Source: UBA4782 sp034430215 (GTDB lineage Bacteria; Chloroflexota; Anaerolineae; Anaerolineales; Anaerolineaceae). Taken from it: a stretch of DNA of 64,000 nucleotides. Both the position numbers and the translations under genes were made by a program. The stretch spans positions 1 to 64,000 of the forward strand of contig DAOUFE010000037.1 of assembly GCA_034430215.1 (NCBI GenBank), in the 5' to 3' direction. Of this stretch, positions 35,637 to 44,722 are shown piece by piece (the stretch's first letter is position 1; the number at the start of each line of letters is the position of its first letter). Below the pieces are notes generated by a model. It saw only the letters and a program-made list of their open reading frames with translations. It was not told where the DNA came from and made no database searches.

Positions 35637-37376
35637 TTAAGGAAGAGCCCAAATTTGAAAATCGGTGAAACCTGTTTTATAACCGCTGATCTCATCATCG
35701 GCGTAGAAACCCGTACCTAAAGAAATGACTCCAGTTTCATTTCGGGAAGAAAGATCCAGATCGGATACAAAAAGATTATTGATGAGAAAATATCCCTTAT
35801 TACCGTTGGTTATTAAAGTAATCAAATTTTGTTCGCCTGACCCTGTATTTTAACCAGTTAGTTTTCCAGATTGAATTTTAACGCCAGTAGAGCTTGCCAC
35901 ATAATTATTGAGATACCATTCAGAATGAGAAAAAATGATCAGGCGGAAAGAGTCCGCAATTCCGGTATCTCTAAAAAAGAAACCATAATCCCACTGCCCT
36001 TCTCCAGCTCCGTAAGGGTTAATAAAAACTGCCTGAATGATGCAATTGAGGCAACTCACCTTTGTTCTGTATTCTTCGATCATTCCATCTTCTTCATGAA
36101 GAAGATTACCCGATGTAGGACCAAATTTCACGGTGGCATCAGTCCATAAAGCATCGATTTCCGAAAGACTTTGTATTGCCGTAGAAGTTATGGCAAATGA
36201 AGTAGCTGTCATTGCAGATTGTTTTATTGCAGTTTGAGTTTTGACTGCTTGCCAGGTCGCTTGTTGTGCTTCTGCGGTTAAGCTTGCTGCAGCCATGGTT
36301 AACGATGCCCGGAGTGCATTTGTTGCCATATTACTTTCAGTTTTTTTCGCCTTTGAAGATGGCAAATTGGATATTAAACCGATGATGATCACACCCAATG
36401 CGAAACATAAAATTGTGGAACCAAACGCAGTCAACCCGCTCTTTAACTTCGATCCAGACTTTTTCGCCCCCAGAGTACGGCGAGAAGGAGCAGGTACAGA
36501 AATTTGTGGTGTGATAACCGATGAAGTAGTGCGGATCGTGGAAGGAGCAGAAATACCAATCGCAGGAGTATCCCGGTAAGCAGGGTCAAATAAAGCTTGC
36601 TTGAATTCCTGTATGGTTTGAAAACGGTTTTGGGGGAGAGGTTCCATTGCCTTGCGGATCGCCAAACTGAATCCCACTGGAACCTCTTTACGAAGGGCAT
36701 GGGCTGGTATCAGAGTATCGTTGGATAGACGCTGCACACTCTCCAGCGGTAAAACTTCTGTTAATGCTGTGTAGATTGTGGCTGCCAGGGCATAAACATC
36801 CGACCGTACATCAGTTCCTCCCTGGCCATACTGTTCTGGAGGAGCATACCCAACCGATACCGCGCGGGCTCCGGTCGTGGTTTTTATATTTGCATCAAAT
36901 ACTTTTACCAACCCAAAATCCACTAATACCGCTTTCCCTTCGGGGGTGATCTTGATGTTGGCTGGTTTAATATCCCTGTGGATTATTGGAGGTACCCGGG
37001 TATGCAGATAGATCAGAGCATCCATCACCTGGTCAATCCAAATCATAATATCAGCAATTGCCAGCTTTCCAGCTTGATCGATTTTCTGTTGCAGGTCTTC
37101 TCCCTCAATAAAATCCATAACGAGATATTGTCCCTGCGAAGGTATGATAAAGTAGTCTGTAACACGAGGCAGGTTGGAATGGGATAAATTCGCCAACACC
37201 GTTGCTTCACGCATGAATTGACGTTGCGCTTCGGGAGTACTTTCCAGATTCTCTTTGACAGCACATTGGCGAGAAAGGTTGAGATCCCATGCCTTATATA
37301 CTGCTCCAAATCCCCCCTGACCGAGTTTTTTCACGATCCGATACCTGCTTTGCAAGATCGTACCAGGATTAAGCAT
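35637..37376 (-). pseudogene. receptor Ser/Thr kinase with jelly-roll-like sensor, interrupted by one in-frame stop
   Basis: The first 508 codons encode an intact kinase (GQGGFGAVY, Lys41, HRDIKPAN, DFG, APPEQYGQ), membrane helix (about 330-355), an Ala/Thr-rich stalk and the first half of the sensor domain. A TAA at 35850-35852 stops the frame after SGKLTG. In the same frame, with no shift, the rest of the domain continues to 35637 (NTGSGEQNLITLITN ... VSDLDLSSR ... ALP). Paralogues have LTNLNT or LSNLDT here, so the TAA stands where Leu is expected; TTA to TAA is one base change. Either a recent nonsense mutation, a sequence error, or readthrough. Kinase and membrane parts would still be made. 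Confidence 0.85.
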
Positions 37377-37397
37377 TGAGAGATCCCTTTAGTTATC

Positions 37398-37403
37398 ATT
37401 ATA
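37398..37403 (-). promoter_or_regulatory. -10 element upstream of the interrupted kinase gene
   Basis: TATAAT on the minus strand, about 21 bases before the ATG at 37376, which has an AAAGGGA ribosome site. The -35 is weak (TTTTAT-like). It lies just downstream of a strong terminator, consistent with a new transcription unit. Confidence 0.45.
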
Positions 37404-37449
37404 TAGAAAGAATCTCTCATATAAAAGTGCGAATAATTTATGCACCACG

Positions 37450-37487
37450 TGAAAAGAACAATCGGGTCATTTTCATGACCCGATTGT
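37450..37487 (-). terminator. strong intrinsic terminator inside the kinase array
   Basis: A perfect 13-base-pair stem, ACAATCGGGTCAT (37458-37470) with ATGACCCGATTGT (37475-37487), closes a four-base loop. On the minus strand it is followed by TTCTTTTC. It ends the transcript of the kinase gene at 37509 and separates it from the next kinase. Confidence 0.85.
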
Positions 37488-37508
37488 TGAGTTTACAATA
37501 TTTCTTTA

Positions 37509-39215
37509 CTAATACAATTCATAGACCGAAAAGCCATAATAATCGGTTGTTCTGCCTTCGATTTCATCCTCTGTGTACATGCCAGTGGCAGCATAGATCT
37601 CTCCATAATTTACCCGGCTAGAAAGATCCAGGTCGCTGATATAAACATCGTTCACCCACAACTGGCCCGCGTCATAATAAGCAATCAGTTTGATCGTATT
37701 AGCCCCATAAGCACTGGTATCCAGATTGCTAAGATATCCGCTGGCGATCAATGCACCATTGCTGCTTCCGGTATTGTTATACAGTTCCCATTGTGTATCA
37801 GATGAGATGATTAACCGGTATTGCATGTTGGAGCCTTCATCACGGAATAAGAAACCATAATCCCAGGAGCCCTCGCTGGTGTCGTAAGGATTAAAAAAGG
37901 TGGCTTCTACAATAAAATTCTGCACATAAACCCCTGCACTATACCCCGCGATATATCCATCATTGCTGTGCACCAGGCTGCCGTTCTCTGGGCCAAAAAT
38001 AAGCTTTTGATCACCCATAGCCTGTGCGGTAGAAGTAAGTTGATAAGCAAGTGCAGTCTCAGTCATCTGCATCATTTCTGCAGCCTGTGTAGCTTCATAT
38101 TTCGCTGTCTTTGTTGCTGCCCGTACCTGGGCAGTTTGCTCTATTGCAAGTGCTTCAGCAGTAGCAGTGCTGGATTTATTGACTGCGTTACCAATGCTAT
38201 AGAGGGCAATACAGACTGCAATTACAGCCAACGCGATAACTCCACCAACAATCCCGATGATCATACCGGTTTTCGGCTTCTTTTTTACGGGAGCATATGG
38301 AACCTGAGGCGGAAGAAGGTCTTCACGCGGGTAGGTGGGAACGCCTGCGACGGGAGAGACAGATTGGGTTGCCATCCCAGGTTGTATATAAGCGGATTGA
38401 ACAGGCGAAACCCGTTGTCCGCCGGTCAGCGCTGCCTTGAACTCCATCATGGATTGAAAACGGTTAGCTGGTACCATTTCCATTGCATGTGCGATCGCCA
38501 TTCCCATGAAGGGTGGAACGCGCGGATTCACCAGATGAGCAGGTCGTAAAGTATCTCCGGCTACGCGCTGCACACTCTCTGGAGGATTGATACCCGTGAC
38601 GAGCATATAGAGAGTGGCTCCCAAAGCATATACATCCGTGCGGGCATCGGTACTGCCTTGACCATATTGTTCAGTTGGTGAATACCCGGGTGTAATGGCT
38701 CGGGCGCCCATGGTTGTTTTCGTATGGCTGTCATACAATTTGACCAACCCGAAATCCACCAGCACAGCTTTACCTTCCGGTGTCAGTTTGATATTGGCTG
38801 GTTTGATGTCACGGTGCAATACCGGCGGCACACGGCTATGCATATATGCCAATGCATCCATCACCTGTGAGATCAATGCTGCTGCTCTGCCTGGTTCGAG
38901 AGGTCCCGATTTTTCTACCAGGTGTTGCAAATCTTCACCTTCTATAAAATCCATAACCAGATACTGCCCCTGGTCTGGGATGATGAAATGGTCAGTTACA
39001 CGAGGGAGATTGGGATGGGAAAGGTTCGCCAGAACCGTAGCCTCGCGTAAAAACTGGCGTTGTGCTTCCTGTGAAGTATCCAGGTTTTCTTTTACCGCAC
39101 AAGGTTTATCGAGGTTGGCGTCATGGGCTTTATAGACTGCCCCAAACCCGCCTTGACCGAGCAGTCGCTCGATTGTGTAACGATTATTAAGAAGATGACC
39201 GGGGGAAAGAGACAT
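37509..39215 (-). CDS. receptor Ser/Thr kinase with single extracellular jelly-roll-like sensor
   Basis: A 568-residue receptor kinase with intact catalytic residues (GQGGFGAVY, Lys42, HRDIKPAN, DFG, SPTEQYGQ), a membrane helix at about 318-340 (MIIGIVGGVIALAVIAV), an Ala/Thr/Gln-rich helical stalk of about 60 residues and one sensor domain (about 405-568) with NPYDTSEGSWDYGFLFRDEG and SDLDLSSR motifs. It has a GGAG ribosome site. The stalk may be a coiled coil that holds the outer domain away from the membrane or drives dimerisation. Confidence 0.9.
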   Translation of the reverse strand: MSLSPGHLLNNRYTIERLLGQGGFGAVYKAHDANLDKPCAVKENLDTSQEAQRQFLREATVLANLSHPNLPRVTDHFIIPDQGQYLVMDFIEGEDLQHLVEKSGPLEPGRAAALISQVMDALAYMHSRVPPVLHRDIKPANIKLTPEGKAVLVDFGLVKLYDSHTKTTMGARAITPGYSPTEQYGQGSTDARTDVYALGATLYMLVTGINPPESVQRVAGDTLRPAHLVNPRVPPFMGMAIAHAMEMVPANRFQSMMEFKAALTGGQRVSPVQSAYIQPGMATQSVSPVAGVPTYPREDLLPPQVPYAPVKKKPKTGMIIGIVGGVIALAVIAVCIALYSIGNAVNKSSTATAEALAIEQTAQVRAATKTAKYEATQAAEMMQMTETALAYQLTSTAQAMGDQKLIFGPENGSLVHSNDGYIAGYSAGVYVQNFIVEATFFNPYDTSEGSWDYGFLFRDEGSNMQYRLIISSDTQWELYNNTGSSNGALIASGYLSNLDTSAYGANTIKLIAYYDAGQLWVNDVYISDLDLSSRVNYGEIYAATGMYTEDEIEGRTTDYYGFSVYELY

Positions 39216-39243
39216 AACTACTCCAATGTTCTGGTAAGAAATC

Positions 39244-39271
39244 AGGGTGTGCCGTTATCATAACACACCTG
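39244..39271. other. imperfect inverted repeat between two kinase genes
   Basis: On the minus strand GGTGTGTTAT pairs with ATAACGGCACACC around a short loop. It lies in the 126-base gap after the zinc-ribbon kinase gene. There is no T-run, so it may be an operator or a weak terminator. Confidence 0.35.
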
Positions 39272-39341
39272 CATAGGATATGATGTTTACGATTGCTTAA
39301 CGAATTCACAAAATATTTGAATTCTCGCGAATATTTATAAC

Positions 39342-41126
39342 CTAAATCCTTTTCGTAAGTTTTGCAAGCACCCAGGCGATAAATACACTACCTAACATGT
39401 AGATCATACTGTCTTTTATCAATTCCAGGATGCTGTACCCTCCAATTTGAATTTCAAGGTAGAAGAACCAAATTAAATGACTGATGAATGCCGCTGAAAG
39501 CATCATCCAAAAACCATATTTCCGGTACTTCGTTAATAAGAAAATGATTTCCACCGGTGCAACGGAAATTAGAGAGTATACAATGGATTGTCCGGGATTC
39601 AAATATTGCCCTATAATAATTGTCACTGCCGCGTACACCAGGGGTCTTTTTGTTGCTGCAGCAGCGAAAAGAGCCATAACTAATGGTATGTACGAAATCA
39701 AATACCACAATCCATCAGTAGTACTACCGACTAATCTCACACACATAATTGCGGTTATTGAAGTCAATGCTATCCAAAGGAGTGTCATCCAAAAGTTGGT
39801 TGGCTTCGATCCTGTTCGAGGTGCTGCCTTAGAAGAAGAACTGGCTTGCGCAATGCCTCCAACCTGGTTTGAAATCCCTGTGGAAGAACCAGCAACCGAA
39901 GCTGCTGCTGCGCTTTGATTCCATAATGGCTGTACCACCTGCGCTGAAGAAGGATGCAATACTGCATTACACCGCAAGCAGTTGGTTTGCTCTATTGGAT
40001 TAGGGAACTGGCAAACCGGGCAGGTATTTCCAACCGAAGGTGGAATTTTCTCCGGTGGAGGTAGAACTGGTTGAGGTATTGCAACAGGTACCTTCTCTTC
40101 CACATCCGATAATGCGTTGGCGAAGGCGGTCGCAGTCTGCCAGCGGTCTGCCGGGTCTTGCTGCAGACCTGTTGCGATGATATTACTGATATTCTTTGAA
40201 ACCAGGGGATTGATGGTATCCACTGGAGCAAATTTAAAGGGTGAATCTGCGGGATCACGGAGGGTGAGCAACTGATGAAGGGTAGCAGACAGTGCGTATA
40301 TATCAGAGCGGGCATCAGTCTGTCCTTTTCCATACTGCTCGGGGGGTGCATACCCGGCTGTTCCAAACGAAGAAGTATCTTTCGATTTTCCGGGTTTAAA
40401 TAATCGTGCCACTCCAAAATCGATTAGCCGGATATGCCCTTCATCATCAAACATGATGTTAGAAGGTTTGAGATCGCGGAAGACAATGGGTGGATTTTGA
40501 GAATGGAGATAATCCAATACTTCACACAACTGTAGCGCCCACCCTACCACTGTAGTTTCTGGAAAAGGTGTGGACCGTGATTCCAGCATCTCTTCAAGGG
40601 TATTTCCTTCAACCAGGTCCATTACCAGGTAATATTTGTTGTTCTCCTGAAAGAAATCAACCACACGAGTCAGGTTCAGGTGGTTAAGAGACGCAAGCAA
40701 GGTGGCTTCATGCCTGAAGGCATCGATAGCTTGCTGGCGTTCCACTGGATCAGTGATGGCACCATCCGACATTTCCTTCAATGCCCAATACTTGCCAGCA
40801 AGACGTGTATCAGCCACTTTATACACAGCTGCCATACCCCCTTTACCCAGTCGCCCTTCGATGAGATACCGTGAAGCCAGGAGAGTATTGGGTTGCAGCA
40901 ATCCCGTTTGGTTGGTATATGTTGCTGCTTGTTGTGGAGAGGACTTGGCAGTTGGAAGAGATCGCCCGCGCAGAGGTTCAGCACAGTTCAAACAAAAACG
41001 TGCCTGTACCGGATTAGGGGTTCCGCAGGAAGGACAGATCAATTCTGAGACAAGAGGTTCCGAACAATTCTGACAAAACCGGGCAACATCGCGATTTTCA
41101 GTTCCACAATGAGGGCAGGTTTTCAT
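39342..41126 (-). CDS. Ser/Thr kinase with zinc ribbons and polytopic membrane tail
   Basis: A 594-residue protein. Two zinc ribbons open it (CPHCGTENRDVARFCQNC and CPSCGTPNPVQARFCLNC, residues 4-51). The kinase spans about 78-345 with GKGGMAAVY, a DFG and APPEQYGKG; the catalytic loop reads FRDLKPSN, with Phe in place of the His of HRD. A third ribbon (CPVCQFPNPIEQTNCLRC) is near residue 370, and about five membrane helices fill residues 440-594. There is no large outer domain, so it could sense membrane state or partner proteins. Its ATG lies 13-14 bases from a GGAG. Confidence 0.88.
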   Translation of the reverse strand: MKTCPHCGTENRDVARFCQNCSEPLVSELICPSCGTPNPVQARFCLNCAEPLRGRSLPTAKSSPQQAATYTNQTGLLQPNTLLASRYLIEGRLGKGGMAAVYKVADTRLAGKYWALKEMSDGAITDPVERQQAIDAFRHEATLLASLNHLNLTRVVDFFQENNKYYLVMDLVEGNTLEEMLESRSTPFPETTVVGWALQLCEVLDYLHSQNPPIVFRDLKPSNIMFDDEGHIRLIDFGVARLFKPGKSKDTSSFGTAGYAPPEQYGKGQTDARSDIYALSATLHQLLTLRDPADSPFKFAPVDTINPLVSKNISNIIATGLQQDPADRWQTATAFANALSDVEEKVPVAIPQPVLPPPEKIPPSVGNTCPVCQFPNPIEQTNCLRCNAVLHPSSAQVVQPLWNQSAAAASVAGSSTGISNQVGGIAQASSSSKAAPRTGSKPTNFWMTLLWIALTSITAIMCVRLVGSTTDGLWYLISYIPLVMALFAAAATKRPLVYAAVTIIIGQYLNPGQSIVYSLISVAPVEIIFLLTKYRKYGFWMMLSAAFISHLIWFFYLEIQIGGYSILELIKDSMIYMLGSVFIAWVLAKLTKRI

Positions 41127-41152
41127 AAATGAATTGAATAACTCCTTCCAAA

Positions 41153-41232
41153 CAAGGCTGTTCTGGAAAAGCCGTTTGCCAGCTCAAAGATTGGAATTAA
41201 CTGGTTGACAAAGGGCTTCTTGAACAGCCTTG
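41153..41232. repeat. long inverted repeat in a 150-base intergenic gap
   Basis: CAAGGCTGTTC (41153-41163) and GAACAGCCTTG (41222-41232) are perfect 11-base arms, extended inward imperfectly by AAAAGCC against GGCTTCTT. A smaller hairpin CCTGA/TCAGG (41247-41260) lies beside it. Neither has a T-run on the minus strand. It could form a large RNA structure between the two zinc-ribbon genes or be a remnant of a small mobile repeat. Confidence 0.45.
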
Positions 41233-41276
41233 AGATGATCCTATAACCTGAGAATTCAGGCTCTTCTTTTTACACC

Positions 41277-42518
41277 TTACTTCTCAATAATTGCGACCGA
41301 ATCCAACAATCCATAACCAGAGAAGGTCAACCATCCAGGTTGATCCATATCTGGCGGAGCCAATTCGACAACACAAATTCCTTCCCCTTCATCCATCGAT
41401 AATTCAACAGCATCAGAACTTATCTCAATGGAATACGTATGCGAATGTGTGTCAATGGCTTTTTGTATTGTGCAGTTTGCCATTTCGGCGCCATCGGTGT
41501 TCATAATGACCAGTGTTTGTTTTTCTACACTGAGTTCTACATGGATGCCACTTACAGGTGAATTCTCCGAAATAGCAGTTTCCGTCGTTGCCCAATCCAC
41601 TTCCAACACATTATTGGGAGCCGTCTCCAACAATGTTGCAGTAAACTCGATCGCTGAATCTTCTGGAAGAGTGAAGCTTTCCTTCGTTGTGATTCCTGAA
41701 TCACCAGGCTGAGTGCTCGAGAGAGTGCACATGTCTGTTTCTTTATCTAAAGTCGCCAGGCTTGGTCCCCAGAGGGTCCACAATTCTAGATCAGTTGAGA
41801 ATTCATCTCTAAACAAATTGGTGATGGGCTCTTCTGTGGCAATAATTGTTGGGACGAGTGTCAATGTCGGCGTCACCGTTTCGGTAGGAGTTGGCTCTTC
41901 AGTTTCGGTTATCTCCGGTGTTTCTGTCACTTCGGGGGTTTCTGTGACTTCAACCGTGGGAGTTCCTTTGATAAATTTGCCAATGACTTCATCAATCTTG
42001 TCTTTGGGAAGGACATTGGTAAAGTAGAGCGCTACCAGAATAGCAACTGCACATAAGAAGAGCAGAACCAAAACAAGCAGAACGATCCAACCCTTTTTGC
42101 CACCCTTTTTCTTACGTGGAGGTTTCCCGCCTGGAGGAGGTGGGGGTACAGGTGGAATACCCTCAGGGGGTGTCGTTTCTACAACGGGTGCCTCACTCTG
42201 AACTGGTTGGGGTACTGGAGGAGCCGCGGGCGCAGCTACAGGTGTTAGAGGTTTTCCACAAAAGTTGCAAAACTTTGCACCTTCACGCACTACTTTATGG
42301 CAATGCGGACAAACTACCCCGTTTGTAGGTGTCGGGGCAGGGGCTGCTTCAGGTTGTGAAGCAACTGGTTGAGGAACTTCTGCCTGTGGTGTAGGAGCTT
42401 GCTGGGGTACATTTACTTGAGAAAGTGGTGTTGTACCAGGGATTTCCGCGCCACAGCTACCACAAAACTTTGCTCCAATTCGAACAGGTTTTCCACAATT
42501 TGGGCAGGTTGCAGACAC
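41277..42518 (-). CDS. zinc-ribbon membrane protein with extracellular jelly-roll-like domain
   Basis: Two cytosolic zinc ribbons (CPNCGKPVRIGAKFCGSC and CPHCHKVVREGAKFCNFC), a Pro/Ala-rich linker, a basic stretch, a membrane helix (about 135-158 from this start), a Thr/Glu/Pro-rich outer linker of some 40 residues, and a C-terminal beta-rich domain opening FRDEFSTDLELWTL. It looks like a receptor of the neighbouring kinases with the kinase replaced by ribbons. I place the start at the GTG at 42518, five bases after a perfect GGAGG and giving the usual VSATCPNCG opening; the ATG at 42530 overlaps that site. Confidence 0.8.
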   Translation of the reverse strand: MSATCPNCGKPVRIGAKFCGSCGAEIPGTTPLSQVNVPQQAPTPQAEVPQPVASQPEAAPAPTPTNGVVCPHCHKVVREGAKFCNFCGKPLTPVAAPAAPPVPQPVQSEAPVVETTPPEGIPPVPPPPPGGKPPRKKKGGKKGWIVLLVLVLLFLCAVAILVALYFTNVLPKDKIDEVIGKFIKGTPTVEVTETPEVTETPEITETEEPTPTETVTPTLTLVPTIIATEEPITNLFRDEFSTDLELWTLWGPSLATLDKETDMCTLSSTQPGDSGITTKESFTLPEDSAIEFTATLLETAPNNVLEVDWATTETAISENSPVSGIHVELSVEKQTLVIMNTDGAEMANCTIQKAIDTHSHTYSIEISSDAVELSMDEGEGICVVELAPPDMDQPGWLTFSGYGLLDSVAIIEK

Positions 42519-42646
42519 ATTCACCTCCATACTACAAGAAATTGATGAGAACAAAATTGAATATGGGTGATAAGAACCCACATGAATCTACCCTAATAAA
42601 TTGTACACCATACAAATCCATTTTCTATCAACAAATTTTTCATATT

Positions 42647-44698
42647 TCAAGGATTCAATCTGTTAACGATCTCCTGCACCATTGCATTTTGTGGATCTAT
42701 CTTCTGAGCAATCTTTAATTCTCCCATTGCCTCTTGATGACGGTTCAAATTGACCAGCACCAGGAATAAACGGGCATGAATATCAGCATCATTCGGGTCA
42801 AGCGAAGCAGCCTTCTGAAAAGCGTCCAATGCATTGCGATATTTCTTCTGATCCATAAAGATTTCACCTGCAAAGTAAAATGCCATCGCGTTTCTTGGAT
42901 TGAGTTTTTGCGCCTGTTGGAATTCTTTTATCGCCTGTTTATTACGATGCTGTCGATAATATACCATCCCCATCAGCATAGCAGTTTCACATTCATTAGG
43001 CATCTGGCTGCGTAAGGATTTTGCCATTATCTCTGCATCTTTAAATTGACCGTTCATCAGCAAGGCATAACCCAGTTTTAGTGCAATTTGATTGTTATAG
43101 GGATGCTTTTGTAATTGTGCCTGCATGATGGGTACGACCAGGGTGTATCGTTTTTGCTTTTGATACAGGTCGATCAGCAGATCAATGGTCTTTTCATGAT
43201 CCGGATCCTGACGGTAATTGGTTTCCAGCAAGCTGATCGCTTGATGGATGGATCCAACGATACAGTAAGCCACCGCAAGGATAAAAGTGAGATCAATATC
43301 TTTGCTGAATCGCTGCATTCCCTTCTCTAAAAGATTGATCGTATCGAGGGGGCGCTTCAGTTCAATATAGCATAATCCTAATTCGCAATAAATTTGTGCG
43401 GTATAGACACCCATTTGTAACAACGATTCATAACTTGTAGCAGCCTGTTGGTACCGCTCCTGTTGAAAGGATTGTTTTGCTTGTGTCAGGATTACCTGAG
43501 CTTGTTGAAACGCAGGTGTGCCGGGTGCAGGTGGTTGAATTGAAGCAAATACCTGGCTGGCTGAGTTTACCGGATTTCCTATTGGGTTGATAACCGGCAG
43601 GAGTGGTGTCTGGCAATTTGGACAAAATTTTGCTCCTGGTCGAGTAACGCTATTGCATTTTGGGCAGCGGTTTTGTCCTGAAGCTGCATGCGTTTGGTCA
43701 GCGCCACAACGCGAACAGAATTTAGCACCTGCGCGTAAAGCGTTACCGCAAACCTTGCAGGTATTCACAACCTGCGGATGAGGGGGAGAAGGTGGAGGTG
43801 CAGGAGGTTTCGGGGAAGGCGTTGCAGGTTGTGGCTTGTTCCCGTAGGTTAGCGACTGCTTTCCCTGAAACGCTCGAAGAGCATCCAATAGTTCCGTTGC
43901 ATTTTGATATCTCTGCAGACTATCCAACGACATGGCTTTCAGGATAATCGCATCCAGGGCTTTTGGTATATTTTTATTGAACTTACTGGGAGGAGGCAGT
44001 TCAGCTGATTGAATAAGCCGCTCAGAAGCATCAGTAGGTATCTGGATAGTAAGCAGGCAATATAGTGTAGCACCCAGGGCGTATACATCAGATCGTGTGT
44101 CTGTGCCGCTACCACTGCCATATTGCTCGGGTGGAGAAAATCCCAATGAGACTGCCTTTGCCATACGTACCGTTTTCGCTTTGGGATCAACTTTGGCAAT
44201 CCCAAAATCAACCAGCACAGCCTGACCGGATGTATTGAGGCGCACATTACTTGGTTTGATATCGCGGTGCACGATAGGTGGAGTTCGTTTATGAATATAG
44301 GCTACTGCTTCACATAATTGAGTAATCCAGTCCATCACCTGGTCAAAGGGAAGCATAATGCCTTTGGTTTCGGCATCTGCAATAAATTCGAGCAAATCCT
44401 GCCCTTCGATATAATCCATGACAAGGTAATAAGATCGCCCCTCACTAAAGAAATCGGAGACGCGTACCAACCCATGATGGTTGAGGGATGCAAGCAGCTT
44501 TGCTTCGTTGGCAAACAAAGCCTGCGATTCAGGTGTGGCATCCATCAATTCTTTGATGGCTACTTTCTTATTAGCCAACCGGATATCCTCTGCCAGATAG
44601 ACAGCACCATAACCACCCTCTCCCAGTTTACGCACAATTTTATAGCGTTGACTGAGCATGGTGCCTTGACGCAGGGTATCGAATGAGTTGGCAGCCAT
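42647..44698 (-). CDS. Ser/Thr kinase with double zinc ribbon and TPR repeats
   Basis: A 683-residue soluble protein. The kinase (about 15-280) has GEGGYGAVY, HRDIKPSN, DFG and SPPEQYGSG. After a Pro-rich linker come two zinc ribbons (CKVCGNALRAGAKFCSRC, CPKCNSVTRPGAKFCPNC; about 315-370) and then about 280 residues of tetratricopeptide repeats (ALDAFQKAASLDPNDADIHARL, AIKEFQQAQKLNPRNAMAFY). It has no membrane helix. The TPR part suggests a scaffold that brings substrates or partners to the kinase. Confidence 0.9.
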   Translation of the reverse strand: MAANSFDTLRQGTMLSQRYKIVRKLGEGGYGAVYLAEDIRLANKKVAIKELMDATPESQALFANEAKLLASLNHHGLVRVSDFFSEGRSYYLVMDYIEGQDLLEFIADAETKGIMLPFDQVMDWITQLCEAVAYIHKRTPPIVHRDIKPSNVRLNTSGQAVLVDFGIAKVDPKAKTVRMAKAVSLGFSPPEQYGSGSGTDTRSDVYALGATLYCLLTIQIPTDASERLIQSAELPPPSKFNKNIPKALDAIILKAMSLDSLQRYQNATELLDALRAFQGKQSLTYGNKPQPATPSPKPPAPPPSPPHPQVVNTCKVCGNALRAGAKFCSRCGADQTHAASGQNRCPKCNSVTRPGAKFCPNCQTPLLPVINPIGNPVNSASQVFASIQPPAPGTPAFQQAQVILTQAKQSFQQERYQQAATSYESLLQMGVYTAQIYCELGLCYIELKRPLDTINLLEKGMQRFSKDIDLTFILAVAYCIVGSIHQAISLLETNYRQDPDHEKTIDLLIDLYQKQKRYTLVVPIMQAQLQKHPYNNQIALKLGYALLMNGQFKDAEIMAKSLRSQMPNECETAMLMGMVYYRQHRNKQAIKEFQQAQKLNPRNAMAFYFAGEIFMDQKKYRNALDAFQKAASLDPNDADIHARLFLVLVNLNRHQEAMGELKIAQKIDPQNAMVQEIVNRLNP

Positions 44699-44722
44699 AA
44701 AAATTCGATGTTCTCCGAAGGA

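Noticed and set aside
35637..35825. A separate small gene of 62 codons downstream of the interrupted kinase
   Set aside because: It is in the same frame as the kinase and continues the sensor domain exactly; it has no ribosome site of its own. I annotate it as part of one interrupted gene.
39484..39918. A 144-codon plus-strand frame opposite the zinc-ribbon kinase tail
   Set aside because: No recognisable domain, no ribosome site, and fully covered by a well-supported gene.
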